DNA from: Dysgonomonas sp. ZJ279
GTDB lineage: Bacteria; Bacteroidota; Bacteroidia; Bacteroidales; Dysgonomonadaceae
Direction of reading: 5' to 3'
NCBI RefSeq assembly: GCF_011039205.1
Contig: NZ_JAAKEL010000005.1
Span: 124,001-188,000 of the forward strand
Length of the DNA stretch: 64,000 nucleotides
Numbering within the stretch: position 1 is the stretch's first letter; every line of letters starts with the position of its first letter. Shown one piece after another: positions 1-8,030 of this stretch. The notes beneath the pieces are model-generated. The model searched no databases, was not told the origin of the DNA, and saw only the letters and a list, made by a program, of their open reading frames with translations. Made by a program: the position numbers and the translations under genes.

Positions 1-297
1 CATCGATTGATCATTAATATTTTCAGGTGTCATATATGCAAGTCTCATGACGGCTAAGAGCAATATACATGCTGCAATGCTGCTCCAAGCATACAACGAG
101 AATCTCTTTTTAGCTTTCTTCGGTTTTGTTTCCGCTGTTTCTTTTCGCTCTTCGGCAAAGAAATTAAACATCGGCGCATATACCTTATGTCTCTCTTCGA
201 TATCAGCTTGCAGAAAATAATCGCGAAGCAGCTTTTCTTCTGTCAAAGATGTCTCTCCATCAAAGTATTTCTCTATTATCTTATCTATATCCTTCAT
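1..297 (-). CDS. Membrane anti-sigma-like protein, C-terminus cut by window edge
   Basis: The first 99 residues are visible; the gene continues past position 1. The N-terminal part is acidic and helical, starting MKDIDKIIEKYFDGETSLTE, which is the usual start of small Bacteroidota proteins encoded after ECF sigma factors. A lysine-rich stretch (about residues 58-66) precedes one hydrophobic segment (about 69-88), giving a cytosolic-N, single-pass arrangement. The start ATG overlaps the TGA of the sigma gene by four bases (ATGA), so translation is probably coupled. The role as an anti-sigma factor is inferred from position and topology; no zinc-binding anti-sigma motif is visible in this part. 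Confidence 0.7.
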   Translation of the reverse strand, partial: MKDIDKIIEKYFDGETSLTEEKLLRDYFLQADIEERHKVYAPMFNFFAEERKETAETKPKKAKKRFSLYAWSSIAACILLLAVMRLAYMTPENINDQSM

Positions 298-806
298 ATC
301 CCTTGTTGTCTTATTTTATTCATGCCTATGTATATATCACGAACTTTCTTTCGCGCTCTCGACAGATTTACTCTTACAGCAGTGGGCTCGGAGCCTGTTA
401 TATCTGCAATTTCGTTCAATTCATATCCTTCTATATCTCTCATCAGCATTATCCTGCGCTGCAATTCAGGCAAAGAGTCGATAATCTTCCGGATAATCTC
501 TACAGTATCACTTAGCTCGGTATAGGTATAAGGATTTATACCTCCTTCGGCAATATGTACATTATCTAACGACAACTTCGGTCTGTCAGCTCTCAATTTG
601 TCGATACAGATGTTTTTGAGAGTCTGCATAGCAAATCCATGCGGATTAGGATGATCGTCGAGCTGCAATCTGACATTCCACAACCTGAGATAGGTTTCCT
701 GAACGGCATCTTCCGCATCGATATCATTTGCGAGCATGCTCCTTGCAAAAAAATGCATCTTTTCGCGGAGGGGCATCACCATTATTTTAAATCTCTCTAA
801 TTCCAT
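294..806 (-). CDS. RNA polymerase sigma factor, ECF (sigma-70 family)
   Basis: The 170-residue length is normal for an ECF sigma factor. Region 2 is visible around residues 20-60 (DAEDAVQETYLRLWNV) and region 4 around residues 115-160, with a helix-turn-helix in ELNEIADITGSEPTAVRVNL followed by the basic SRARKKVRD. It would direct RNA polymerase to a small regulon. It is the first gene of a pair, and its stop overlaps the start of the downstream membrane protein, the arrangement of a sigma/anti-sigma module. No SusC/SusD or FecR gene is visible next to it, so the regulon cannot be guessed. Confidence 0.92.
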   Translation of the reverse strand: MELERFKIMVMPLREKMHFFARSMLANDIDAEDAVQETYLRLWNVRLQLDDHPNPHGFAMQTLKNICIDKLRADRPKLSLDNVHIAEGGINPYTYTELSDTVEIIRKIIDSLPELQRRIMLMRDIEGYELNEIADITGSEPTAVRVNLSRARKKVRDIYIGMNKIRQQGI

Positions 807-1063
807 ATCTACTTATATGACGAAGTAACCGAAATAATGTAACATCGGATTTGAAGTATTTTTTAATCTAAATTAAGTCCGGATATTTTCGGTCAAAAAA
901 ACATATCGATAACTATTTGTAAATGTATCCGGTAATATGAACAGTATAGCACATTATTATGTTTGTTTTCAGAAATATAAATTTAATAAGAGTTTGGTGT
1001 AATTATTATTTTCTGTTTATTGATCTGTTTTTCGTTTCTATCTGTCAGCTCCTCTTTTCTCTC

Positions 1064-1289
1064 TCTTTGTCATCCCGAACTGAAAGGAGGGATTTATTTA
1101 GCCTCCTCAACCCCTCCCAACCCCCTAATCCCCGCAAGGGGGACTAAATGCTCGCCTCTGTCATCCCGATACGCAGTGAGGGATCTTAGCCTCCCCAACC
1201 CCTCCCAAGGAGGGGCTCTTGTATACCCTCTTTGTATTCCTCCCCTTAGGGGAGGTTAGGAGGGGCTATCGTTTCGGAATGACAAAGAG
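1064..1289. repeat. Dispersed palindromic element, composite copy with GC-rich insert
   Basis: The left arm starts GTCATCCCGAACTGAAAGG near 1069 and the right end is CGTTTCGGAATGAC near 1270-1283. Between them lies a second internal left-type arm (GTCATCCCGATACGCAGTG near 1162) and two runs of the kind CCTCCCCAACCCCTCCC / CCCCTTAGGGGAGG. It fills most of the 807-1413 gap, which otherwise shows only a terminator. It looks like two repeat cores fused with a C-rich module. The short ORFs over it are not credible genes. Confidence 0.75.
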
Positions 1290-1354
1290 AATGATAGTTA
1301 CAATTACAATCAATTCGTTGACAACTCATACTTCCTTTTAAAAAATTAAAGGAC

Positions 1355-1398
1355 AAAAAAAATACGGCTGCCTCAATATGAAGCAGTCGTATTTTTTT
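1355..1398 (-). terminator. Rho-independent terminator of the 1414-2199 lipoprotein gene
   Basis: The arms AATACGGCTGC and GCAGTCGTATT pair with one G-U across an 11-base loop, and both ends are flanked by A/T runs. Read on the minus strand the hairpin is followed by eight T, just after the stop of the lipoprotein gene. Confidence 0.8.
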
Positions 1399-1413
1399 AT
1401 AATAGAAGTATAT

Positions 1414-2199
1414 TTATTTTGCACTCTTAGGCAGTGCATCGATCCATTGAATTTGATTCGTATTCAGAGCATCGCCGTAATCAGTAAGAGACCATAAGAT
1501 TGATTGTAATTCTACACATTGATCATTATATGCCTCTTCTCCCTTTTCAAATTCTTCATAATTTATCTTTTTATCTGCTAATCTGTTGCACAGATCAACT
1601 ATTAAAGACGAGTTAGATACTACTCCCCATTTGTACGTCTCTGATGACGATGAAGAGCTCTTGCTATTATTTCCACAATACATGAGTAAAACAAATCCTA
1701 ATGTTTTATTGCCGGCTGGAACTTTAACACTCACTTTTTTCAACAAAACACCATTTTGATAATCCCCCGAGTTGGATACTATAATTGTTCCTGCAGGAAA
1801 TGTAACTTCTATGTCTTGTGCTGTTGTATTTTTAAGAGGAATATATAGGCTTACATAGTAACCACTACCCATTACTACATCAACTTCAGCAGAAGCCTTC
1901 GTAATAAAATCACTTACTAATTGAGAAGATAATTTAGATTCTTTCGAAGCGAGGGATTTATAGTAATGACTTCTACTTCCAGTAATTACACCATCTAAAG
2001 TTATACCTGTGGGTAAAACGAACGGTGTCCCCGTAAGCTCACCTTCTTTATCTCCTAGTCCTGAAATCAGACCCGGAGTGTCAACAACAACATTATTGTC
2101 AATAGGATTGTCATTGTCATCATCACTACTACAAAATGTAAAAGAAAGTGCAAGGCATAGCAATAGGGTCAGCCTTAAAACTGAATTTAATTGTCTCAT
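1414..2199 (-). CDS. Lipoprotein of unknown function
   Basis: The 261-residue protein has a type II signal peptide: a hydrophobic stretch at residues 8-21 and the lipobox LSFTFC, with Cys23 as the lipidated residue followed by SSDDDND. An acidic tail after the lipidated Cys is common in surface-exposed Bacteroidota lipoproteins. The middle (about residues 100-180) is rich in beta-type sequence, including a Ser run near residue 183. I do not recognise the family. It is monocistronic, with its own -7 box (TATTTTTG, minus strand, 2241-2248) and a strong terminator. Confidence 0.8.
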   Translation of the reverse strand: MRQLNSVLRLTLLLCLALSFTFCSSDDDNDNPIDNNVVVDTPGLISGLGDKEGELTGTPFVLPTGITLDGVITGSRSHYYKSLASKESKLSSQLVSDFITKASAEVDVVMGSGYYVSLYIPLKNTTAQDIEVTFPAGTIIVSNSGDYQNGVLLKKVSVKVPAGNKTLGFVLLMYCGNNSKSSSSSSETYKWGVVSNSSLIVDLCNRLADKKINYEEFEKGEEAYNDQCVELQSILWSLTDYGDALNTNQIQWIDALPKSAK

Positions 2200-2240
2200 A
2201 AATAAAAATATTGTTATAATTTGTAAAATTTAGTACGTGG

Positions 2241-2248
2241 CAAAAATA
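2241..2248 (-). promoter_or_regulatory. -7 promoter box (TATTTTTG)
   Basis: This matches the Bacteroidota -7 consensus TAnnTTTG on the minus strand, about 42 bases before the lipoprotein start. The divergent gene has the same box at 2337-2344. Confidence 0.55.
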
Positions 2249-2336
2249 CACTATATATTTAACATTTCAAATTATATTAAGTATTATATGTGGTAACTAT
2301 TATCAGTCATCATAAAGACATTCTATATATTATTCC

Positions 2337-2344
2337 TATTTTTG
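2337..2344 (+). promoter_or_regulatory. -7 promoter box (TATTTTTG)
   Basis: This exact TAnnTTTG match lies 27 bases before the start of the glycosidase lipoprotein gene. Confidence 0.6.
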
Positions 2345-2371
2345 TAGGCTAAATAAACAACGTATTCAACT

Positions 2372-3919
2372 ATGAAGCGAAATAACATCCTTTATCTGTC
2401 GATAATAACCATTTTTCTTACCATCCTTTCATCTTGTGGAACACAAAAACAGCAAGTGAAATTTGCCGATCTAAAGAACCCTAAAAGAGAGTTTAGAGGT
2501 GCATGGTTGAGCACAGCATGGCAATCACGTTACCGTACTATGAGTCCGGAGCAGATGAAAGCATACTTCGTGAGATCGTTAGATCAACTGCAAGCCGACG
2601 GTATCAATGCTATAATTTTTCAGGTACGCCCACAATCCGATACATTCTACAAATCGAATCTCGAACCTTGGAGTGCTCATCTCACAGGTACACAGGGAAA
2701 AGCTCCGCAAGGTAATTTCGATCCATTGGCTTTTCTGATAGAAGAATGCCATAAACGTAATATGGAACTGCATGCATGGCTCAATCCTTATCGTGTAACA
2801 ACCAGTACAAACGATCAATTAGTCAGCAATCACTTATATTACAGAGAACCCGAACGCTTCGTAACCTTTGGCGGCAAGATATATTTCGATCCGGGTATTC
2901 CTAAAAATCAGGAATACATCTGTCAGGTAGTGAAAGATATAGTTATGCGTTACGATGTAGATGCTATTCACATGGACGACTATTTCTATCCTTACCCTAT
3001 TATGGGCGAAGGCTTCCCCGATGAAAAAAGTTTCAATACATACGGAAAACAGCAAGGATATACAGGAAACCAACTGGGTGACTGGCGACGCAACAATGTG
3101 AATACGCTGATCAAAGATGTAAAATATACAATTGCAAGCACTAAGCCTTGGGTGCGTTTCGGTATCAGTCCGTTTGGGATCTATCGTAATGTGAAAAATA
3201 CCCCTGATGGCTCGGGTAGTAACACAAATGGTTTGCAGAATTACGATGATCTGTATGCAGACGTGAAACTATGGGTCGAAAAAGGCTGGATAGATTACAA
3301 CATGCCTCAGATATATTGGGAAATAGGACATACTGCTGCCGACTATAAGACGCTGATTAACTGGTGGGCTGCCAATAATTTCGGACAACCGCTCTATATC
3401 GGTCAAGATGTGAAGCGTACTATGGATGCTAAAACTGCTACGGGCGATACCCAACTTGCCGAAAAGATGTTATTGTCTCGCAGTTTTCCGACTGTGCACG
3501 GTAATTGTTTCTGGCCTGCATACGAGTTGCTTGACAACTACAAAGGAATAGAGGATCAGCTTCGCAAGAACTATCACCGCTATCCTGCACTTATTCCTGC
3601 ATATACACATATGCACGATAAACAACCTAAGACAATAGGTAAGATAAAAGAAGAATATACCCAGACTGCTCATATTCTCCATTGGACAAGCAATCATGAA
3701 AAATATGATCCCGAAACAGCTCAATATTATGTAGTGTATCGCTTTGCGAAAGGAGAACCGGAAAATATAGAAAATGCACAGAATATTGTGGCTATAACCC
3801 GAGAAACAAGCTGTGTATTACCTTACGAAGGAGGGAAGAAGCAATATAAGTATGTTGTGACTGCTGTAGATGCTTTCCATAACGAATCGAAGGGTAAATC
3901 GAAAAAGATAAAACTGTAA
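2372..3919 (+). CDS. Family-10-like glycosidase lipoprotein (GHL10, YngK-type)
   Basis: The 515-residue protein has a lipobox (LTILSSC, Cys22) and should be anchored in the envelope. The TIM-barrel region begins at REFRGAWLSTAWQSRY and carries family marks: the QADGINAIIFQVRP strand, HAWLNPYRV, AIHMDDYFYPYP with paired aspartates, and FGISPFGIYRN. The C-terminal 100 residues look like a fibronectin-III or Ig-like module (HILHWTSN, YYVVYRFAKGE, YKYVVTAVDAFHNES). Related proteins (PF02638) are thought to act on peptidoglycan or other glycans; the substrate here is unknown. It has its own promoter and precedes the rRNA methyltransferase gene by 69 bases. Confidence 0.88.
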   Translation: MKRNNILYLSIITIFLTILSSCGTQKQQVKFADLKNPKREFRGAWLSTAWQSRYRTMSPEQMKAYFVRSLDQLQADGINAIIFQVRPQSDTFYKSNLEPWSAHLTGTQGKAPQGNFDPLAFLIEECHKRNMELHAWLNPYRVTTSTNDQLVSNHLYYREPERFVTFGGKIYFDPGIPKNQEYICQVVKDIVMRYDVDAIHMDDYFYPYPIMGEGFPDEKSFNTYGKQQGYTGNQLGDWRRNNVNTLIKDVKYTIASTKPWVRFGISPFGIYRNVKNTPDGSGSNTNGLQNYDDLYADVKLWVEKGWIDYNMPQIYWEIGHTAADYKTLINWWAANNFGQPLYIGQDVKRTMDAKTATGDTQLAEKMLLSRSFPTVHGNCFWPAYELLDNYKGIEDQLRKNYHRYPALIPAYTHMHDKQPKTIGKIKEEYTQTAHILHWTSNHEKYDPETAQYYVVYRFAKGEPENIENAQNIVAITRETSCVLPYEGGKKQYKYVVTAVDAFHNESKGKSKKIKL

Positions 3920-3957
3920 GGGATTACTGTTTTTATAATTAAGTAAACAACTAAAAA

Positions 3958-3970
3958 AGGTCACCGACCT
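3958..3970 (+). promoter_or_regulatory. Small 5' UTR hairpin AGGTC-acc-GACCT
   Basis: A five-pair stem with a three-base loop ends 18 bases before the start codon of the methyltransferase gene. A very similar AAGGTC-tgc-GACCTT hairpin lies before cysE (55090-55104). Confidence 0.4.
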
Positions 3971-3988
3971 CAATAATAAAAAGACAGA

Positions 3989-5155
3989 ATGAACGGACGG
4001 AATTTTGCAATGATAGCCAAAACAATGGCAGGCCTCGAAGAAGTATTAGCTGAAGAACTAATAGGACTAGGTGCTAATAATCTCGAAATAGGAACTCGAA
4101 TGGTTTCTTTCGAAGGAGATCTCGCCCTTCTTTACAGAGCCAATATACAGTGCCGCACGGCTCTGCGCATATTGCGCCCTGTTTATCAGTTTACTGCACG
4201 GAATGCGGATGATATATACAAGAAGGTAAAAGCCATGAACTGGTATGAGCATATGACAGAAGACAGCACTTTTGCTATCGATGCCATTACTTTCTCCGAA
4301 CTGTTTACGCATTCTAAGTTTGTAGCTTATAGGGTGAAAGATGCCATTGCCGACTACTTTATGCAAAAGACAAGCAAGCGTCCATCTGTGGATGTGAAAG
4401 ACCCTGATCTGCTTATTAACTTCCATATAGCACACGACAAGTGTACATTATCATTCGACAGTTCGGGCGAATCACTGCATAAGAGAGGTTATCGCGTTGC
4501 ACAAACCGAAGCCCCGCTTAACGAGGTGTTAGCCGCAGGAATGATCTTGAAAACAGGATGGCGTGGCGAAAGCGACTTTGTCGATCCCATGTGTGGTTCG
4601 GGAACATTGCTTATCGAAGCTGCCATGATAGCAATGAATGTACCTCCGGGCATTTATCGCAGTAAGTTCGCATTCGAGAAATGGAAAAACTTCAATCAGG
4701 ATCTATTCGATACAATCTACAATGACGATAGTGGCGAGCGTGAGTTCAAATACAAAATATATGGCTCGGATATATCAGCCGAGGCTATTGAGATTGCAGC
4801 CGAAAATGTAAAGAGTGCAAATCTTCAGCGACATATCAACCTAGAGGTAAAACCTTTCGAGAAATATGATAAAGCTCCTGCCGAGAAAGGTATTCTGATA
4901 ACCAATCCGCCTTATGGTGAACGTATTCAGCCCGACGATCTGTTTGGTCTGTACGAAATGATAGGTGAACGGTTAAAGCATGTATTTATGGGTTACTCGG
5001 CTTGGATATTGAGCTATCAACGAGAATGTTTTAACAAGATAGGATTGAAACCAACTAAGAAATATCCGTTGGTGAACGGTTCGCTGCAATGTGAATTCCG
5101 CAGATATGATATTTTTGCGGGGAAAAGAACCGAGTTTAAGAAAGGCGATAATTAA
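3989..5155 (+). CDS. THUMP-domain 23S rRNA (guanine-N2)-methyltransferase
   Basis: The 388-residue protein transfers methyl from SAM to a guanine in RNA. The N-terminal THUMP domain spans about residues 1-160 (FAMIAKTMAGLEEVLAEEL at the start). The Rossmann methyltransferase domain follows, with the SAM site DFVDPMCGSGTLLIEAA near residue 195 and the catalytic NPPYGERI near residue 305. It matches the N-terminal half of RlmL and the B. subtilis YpsC group and is full length for the short form. The downstream gene is convergent and the two share a hairpin terminator. Confidence 0.92.
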   Translation: MNGRNFAMIAKTMAGLEEVLAEELIGLGANNLEIGTRMVSFEGDLALLYRANIQCRTALRILRPVYQFTARNADDIYKKVKAMNWYEHMTEDSTFAIDAITFSELFTHSKFVAYRVKDAIADYFMQKTSKRPSVDVKDPDLLINFHIAHDKCTLSFDSSGESLHKRGYRVAQTEAPLNEVLAAGMILKTGWRGESDFVDPMCGSGTLLIEAAMIAMNVPPGIYRSKFAFEKWKNFNQDLFDTIYNDDSGEREFKYKIYGSDISAEAIEIAAENVKSANLQRHINLEVKPFEKYDKAPAEKGILITNPPYGERIQPDDLFGLYEMIGERLKHVFMGYSAWILSYQRECFNKIGLKPTKKYPLVNGSLQCEFRRYDIFAGKRTEFKKGDN

Positions 5156-5217
5156 AGCCTGAATTTTATATAATTAGTAGGAGTCGTCTATACTTTTGTA
5201 ATCATTATGCCTTGTCT

Positions 5218-5300
5218 GTCATCCCGAACTGAAAGGAGGGATCTGCTTTCAGTTATAGTAAGACAACAACAATAGATCCCTCACTACGTATCGGGATGAC
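5218..5300. repeat. Dispersed palindromic element
   Basis: The left arm GTCATCCCGAACTGAAAGG and the right arm ending CTACGTATCGGGATGAC pair imperfectly around a loop of about 30 bases. The element lies between two convergent genes. A remnant of the outer sequence GAGTCGTCTATACTTTTG lies just upstream at about 5181-5198. Confidence 0.85.
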
Positions 5301-5324
5301 AAAAAGAAAGATATACTAATACAA

Positions 5325-5358
5325 AAAAAGAGCTAATGAAAAACATTAGCTCTTTTTT
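5325..5358. terminator. Bidirectional terminator
   Basis: A perfect nine-pair stem (GAGCTAATG, 5330-5338; CATTAGCTC, 5344-5352) with a five-A loop has an A run before and a T run after. It can end both the methyltransferase gene and the minus-strand cluster. Confidence 0.88.
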
Positions 5359-5752
5359 AATCGTCATCGTCGTCACGTCTCTTTTTCTTCTTCTTTTTGC
5401 GGGTGAAGATCGATTTTACTTTCTTCATAGCAAAGCCCATAATCATTGGTTGTGCCATTTCCCACAAGAGTGGTGATACAGCCAATAATCCGGCCAGTAC
5501 CCCTTGAATCAGACCATTGGAACCATGGCTGTTACTATTCTCATTTTCTTTGTCCTCACGTTTCGGAGAACCGCCAAAGCCCAGTTTGCGGCGTACGCCA
5601 TTTAAAGCACCTGTGAATAGGAGCGAAGTGAAATTATTGGTCACATACGACCAGTGTTCGCCTAATCGTGCTTCACCCTCGGCACACTCGCTTCTGAGTA
5701 TTTGTTTCTCCCGGCGGAGAATATTTAACGGTGTTAATTTATTCTGACTCAT
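5357..5752 (-). CDS. Small hypothetical protein with a Lys-rich, Asp-ended tail
   Basis: Starting at MSQNKLTP gives 131 residues; an in-frame start nine codons upstream would overlap the preceding gene more and adds nothing conserved-looking. One hydrophobic segment (GLIQGVLAGLLAVSPLLW) is followed by a run of lysines and arginines and five terminal aspartates. It is the last gene of a YtxH / DUF1469 / hypothetical cluster and overlaps the preceding stop by 14 bases, so it is probably co-translated. The function is unknown; the context suggests an envelope or general-stress role. Confidence 0.75.
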   Translation of the reverse strand: MSQNKLTPLNILRREKQILRSECAEGEARLGEHWSYVTNNFTSLLFTGALNGVRRKLGFGGSPKREDKENENSNSHGSNGLIQGVLAGLLAVSPLLWEMAQPMIMGFAMKKVKSIFTRKKKKKKRRDDDDD

Positions 5753-6122
5753 TCTTATCCAAATTTTGAAGGAAAACAATTATCTTGTTCAATAAGAACA
5801 TTCTAAGTGGTTTTCCACAGATTAATATTATAATCAGAACCAGAATAGAAAATCCTGCCAGAATAGCAAAACCAAGTGCTAAACTTTTTAGCAACTCACC
5901 GATAAAGAAGGCAAGGCCTATAAGTACAAAGAACAGAATAGTAAAGACAAGAGTAATAACTATTAAGCCATACCCCATAGCTGAGGCAGATATGCCAAGC
6001 TTCTCGAAAGCATCAAGCTTGAACAGCTTGATCCTCGTATTGGTATAGCTTAATAGGTCTAACTTAACTTCGTCAAGTAAGGTACTAAAATCTTTATCTT
6101 TTTCTGAATTATTCAGCATCAA
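5739..6122 (-). CDS. Phage-holin-family (DUF1469) membrane protein
   Basis: The 127-residue protein has an N-terminal cytosolic helix (about 1-45) and two long hydrophobic segments (about 48-75 and 80-103), the plan of PF07332 proteins. Despite the family name these are usually chromosomal stress-associated proteins, and no phage genes are nearby. It overlaps the stop of the YtxH gene by 14 bases and the next gene by 14 bases. The start could be either of the two adjacent ATG codons. Confidence 0.82.
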   Translation of the reverse strand: MMLNNSEKDKDFSTLLDEVKLDLLSYTNTRIKLFKLDAFEKLGISASAMGYGLIVITLVFTILFFVLIGLAFFIGELLKSLALGFAILAGFSILVLIIILICGKPLRMFLLNKIIVFLQNLDKNESE

Positions 6123-6318
6123 TCTTACTTGCTAATTCGTCTACTTTTTCTCTTCCTTTATTCGCAGCCGTTTTTACATTACCTTTCACTTTGTCTACAA
6201 GACTATTGATGTCTCTCAACCATTGCTCTTTTTTTTCAGAAGCGGCAACATAACCAACAGCAGCACCTATCGCAGCGCCTACGGCTAAAAACAATAAGTT
6301 AGAACCAGTCTTACCCAT
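6109..6318 (-). CDS. YtxH-domain protein
   Basis: The 69-residue protein has an N-terminal glycine-rich hydrophobic segment (LLFLAVGAAIGAAVGYVAA) followed by an amphipathic charged helix, the hallmark of PF12732 (YtxH). In other bacteria such proteins are induced by general stress. It is the first gene of the three-gene cluster. Confidence 0.85.
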   Translation of the reverse strand: MGKTGSNLLFLAVGAAIGAAVGYVAASEKKEQWLRDINSLVDKVKGNVKTAANKGREKVDELASKIDAE

Positions 6319-6427
6319 AATATTAATTTCTTTAAATTGTTATTTTACTTTTACGTTCCTATTTATAAACAAACAAGTCTTGATCTTGTTTAGTCAAATA
6401 ATCTAAATTCAAAACAGGAAGACTAAA

Positions 6428-6456
6428 TTAGTTCTTTTTTTGATAAGAAGAACTAA
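6428..6456 (-). terminator. Probable terminator of miaB
   Basis: A nine-pair stem (TTAGTTCTT, 6428-6436; AAGAACTAA, 6448-6456) lies 28 bases after the miaB stop. The T run on the minus strand is weak. Confidence 0.45.
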
Positions 6457-6484
6457 AGCATCCCTAAAAAATGAAAATAGGCTT

Positions 6485-7855
6485 TTACACAGCTTCTCCA
6501 AATAGAGTTGCCGATGTAATATGCGTTATCTTTACGTTCACAAAATCTCCTATTCGGTAATTACCTTTATCGAATATTACTACCTTGTTTTGAGAAGTAC
6601 GACCAAATAGCTGATCTTTGGAACGTTTAGAAAATCCCTCTACCAACACTTCGAATGTTTTACCTATATCTTTTAGGTTGCTTCTTTTCGAACATTCTAT
6701 TTGCAGATCGATAATATCTTGTAAGCGTTTCGCTTTTACCTCTTCGGGAACATTGTCTTCCAATTTTTTAGAAGCATAAGTACCCGGACGCTCCGAATAT
6801 TTGAACATAAATGCCTGATCGAAACAAACCTCGCGCATCAGCGATAGTGTTTCTTCCTGATCTTCTTCCGTCTCGTCGTGATAGCCGCACATAATATCGG
6901 TAGACAGGCCACAGCCGGGGATAATGCGGTTGATTGCCGCTATGCGTTCGAGATACCATTCGCGGTCGTATTTGCGATTCATCAGTTTTAACATACGCGA
7001 ACTACCCGTTTGCACAGGCAGATGAATAAACTTGCAGAGATTGTCGTATTTCGCTATCGTTTCCAGCGTTTCATCATTCATATCCCGTGGGTGCGATGTC
7101 GTGAAACGAATACGCATTTTAGGTGCTATGAGGGCAACCATTTCGAGCAGTTTAGAAAAATCGACGATAGTTCCGTCAGCTTCTTCGAAACGGTACGAAT
7201 TTACGTTTTGTCCCAATAGAGTTACTTCTTTGAAATTCTTGTCGCGAAGGGCTACTACTTCGTTTAATATACTCTGAGGTTCGCGGCTACGCTCACGACC
7301 ACGAGTGAAAGGAACGATGCAATAGGTGCAGAACTTATCGCATCCACGCATAATGGATACATATCCCGATATATGATTACCGCCTATTTTAAGCGGAATT
7401 ACATCCTTATAAGTCTCGGTTTTAGACAATTGTACATTGATAGCTTTTTCGCCACATTCGGCGGCACCTATCAGGTTAGGCAAATCCAGATAAGCATCGG
7501 GACCTACCACTACATCGGCATGATGTTTTTCGAGCAATTCTTCTTTTGCACGCTCTGCCATACAGCCAAGCACACCTATTATCATTCCGGGTTTGTGCTT
7601 ACGCTTAATAGCATTCAGATGCTCGAGGCGTTGAATAACTCGTTGTTCGGCATTGTCGCGCACCGAACATGTGTTGATGAATACTGCATCGGCATCTTCC
7701 AGTTTATCAGTTATGGCATATCCGTCCATTTGCATAACGGATGCTACTACCTCACTGTCTGCCACATTCATCTGGCAGCCGTAAGTTTCGATAAACAGTT
7801 TTTTTTCTTCATTCGCAGTCGTGGATTTAGAGTCCAGTCCTTTGTCGTTGTTCAT
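6485..7855 (-). CDS. miaB: tRNA-2-methylthio-N6-dimethylallyladenosine synthase MiaB
   Basis: The 456-residue radical-SAM methylthiotransferase adds the 2-methylthio group to i6A37 of tRNAs reading UNN codons. Cys27, Cys63 and Cys98 would hold the auxiliary cluster in the N-terminal UPF0004 domain. Cys172, Cys176 and Cys179 (GCDKFCTYC) hold the radical-SAM cluster. A TRAM domain ends the protein. The intact set of cysteines and the RGRERSRE motif after the cluster favour MiaB over RimO. It has its own promoter (TATTTTTG on the minus strand at 7916-7923). Confidence 0.96.
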   Translation of the reverse strand: MNNDKGLDSKSTTANEEKKLFIETYGCQMNVADSEVVASVMQMDGYAITDKLEDADAVFINTCSVRDNAEQRVIQRLEHLNAIKRKHKPGMIIGVLGCMAERAKEELLEKHHADVVVGPDAYLDLPNLIGAAECGEKAINVQLSKTETYKDVIPLKIGGNHISGYVSIMRGCDKFCTYCIVPFTRGRERSREPQSILNEVVALRDKNFKEVTLLGQNVNSYRFEEADGTIVDFSKLLEMVALIAPKMRIRFTTSHPRDMNDETLETIAKYDNLCKFIHLPVQTGSSRMLKLMNRKYDREWYLERIAAINRIIPGCGLSTDIMCGYHDETEEDQEETLSLMREVCFDQAFMFKYSERPGTYASKKLEDNVPEEVKAKRLQDIIDLQIECSKRSNLKDIGKTFEVLVEGFSKRSKDQLFGRTSQNKVVIFDKGNYRIGDFVNVKITHITSATLFGEAV

Positions 7856-7915
7856 AGAATCTGTTTTTTAGTATGTTTTTATAAAATTGGTTTGTTTCAA
7901 ACCTGCACAAGTGTA

Positions 7916-7923
7916 CAAAAATA
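7916..7923 (-). promoter_or_regulatory. -7 promoter box (TATTTTTG) for miaB
   Basis: This is a TAnnTTTG match on the minus strand, 60 bases before the miaB start. Confidence 0.5.
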
Positions 7924-7957
7924 CAAAGAAAGTAAAAGAGTAGTGAAGGATAAATGA

Positions 7958-8004
7958 TAAAAAAGCCATCTTACGGTGTTTATAATTCCGTAAGATGGCT
8001 TTCC
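7958..8004 (-). terminator. Terminator after the lipoprotein pair
   Basis: A perfect 15-pair stem (7962-7976 with 7988-8002) has an 11-base loop, followed on the minus strand by a T run. It lies 28 bases after the stop of the second Ig-like lipoprotein gene. Confidence 0.9.
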
Positions 8005-8030
8005 TTGCCTGATATATATAACAAGTATAT

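Noticed and set aside
187-525. Plus-strand ORFs over the sigma factor gene
   Set aside because: They are antisense to a well-supported ECF sigma factor, have no family motif and no promoter of their own.
959-1259. Two short plus-strand ORFs (62 and 79 residues)
   Set aside because: They run over the palindromic repeat and its GC-rich module; the translations are repeat-derived, and no start context supports them.
5739-6122. Prophage signal from the holin-family annotation
   Set aside because: DUF1469 proteins are mostly chromosomal stress proteins; no phage structural, lysin or integrase gene is near, and a YtxH gene is adjacent.
7373-7957. 194-residue plus-strand ORF antisense to miaB
   Set aside because: It mirrors the codon structure of miaB, which has all catalytic cysteines; it is Cys/Phe/Tyr-rich with no recognisable fold.
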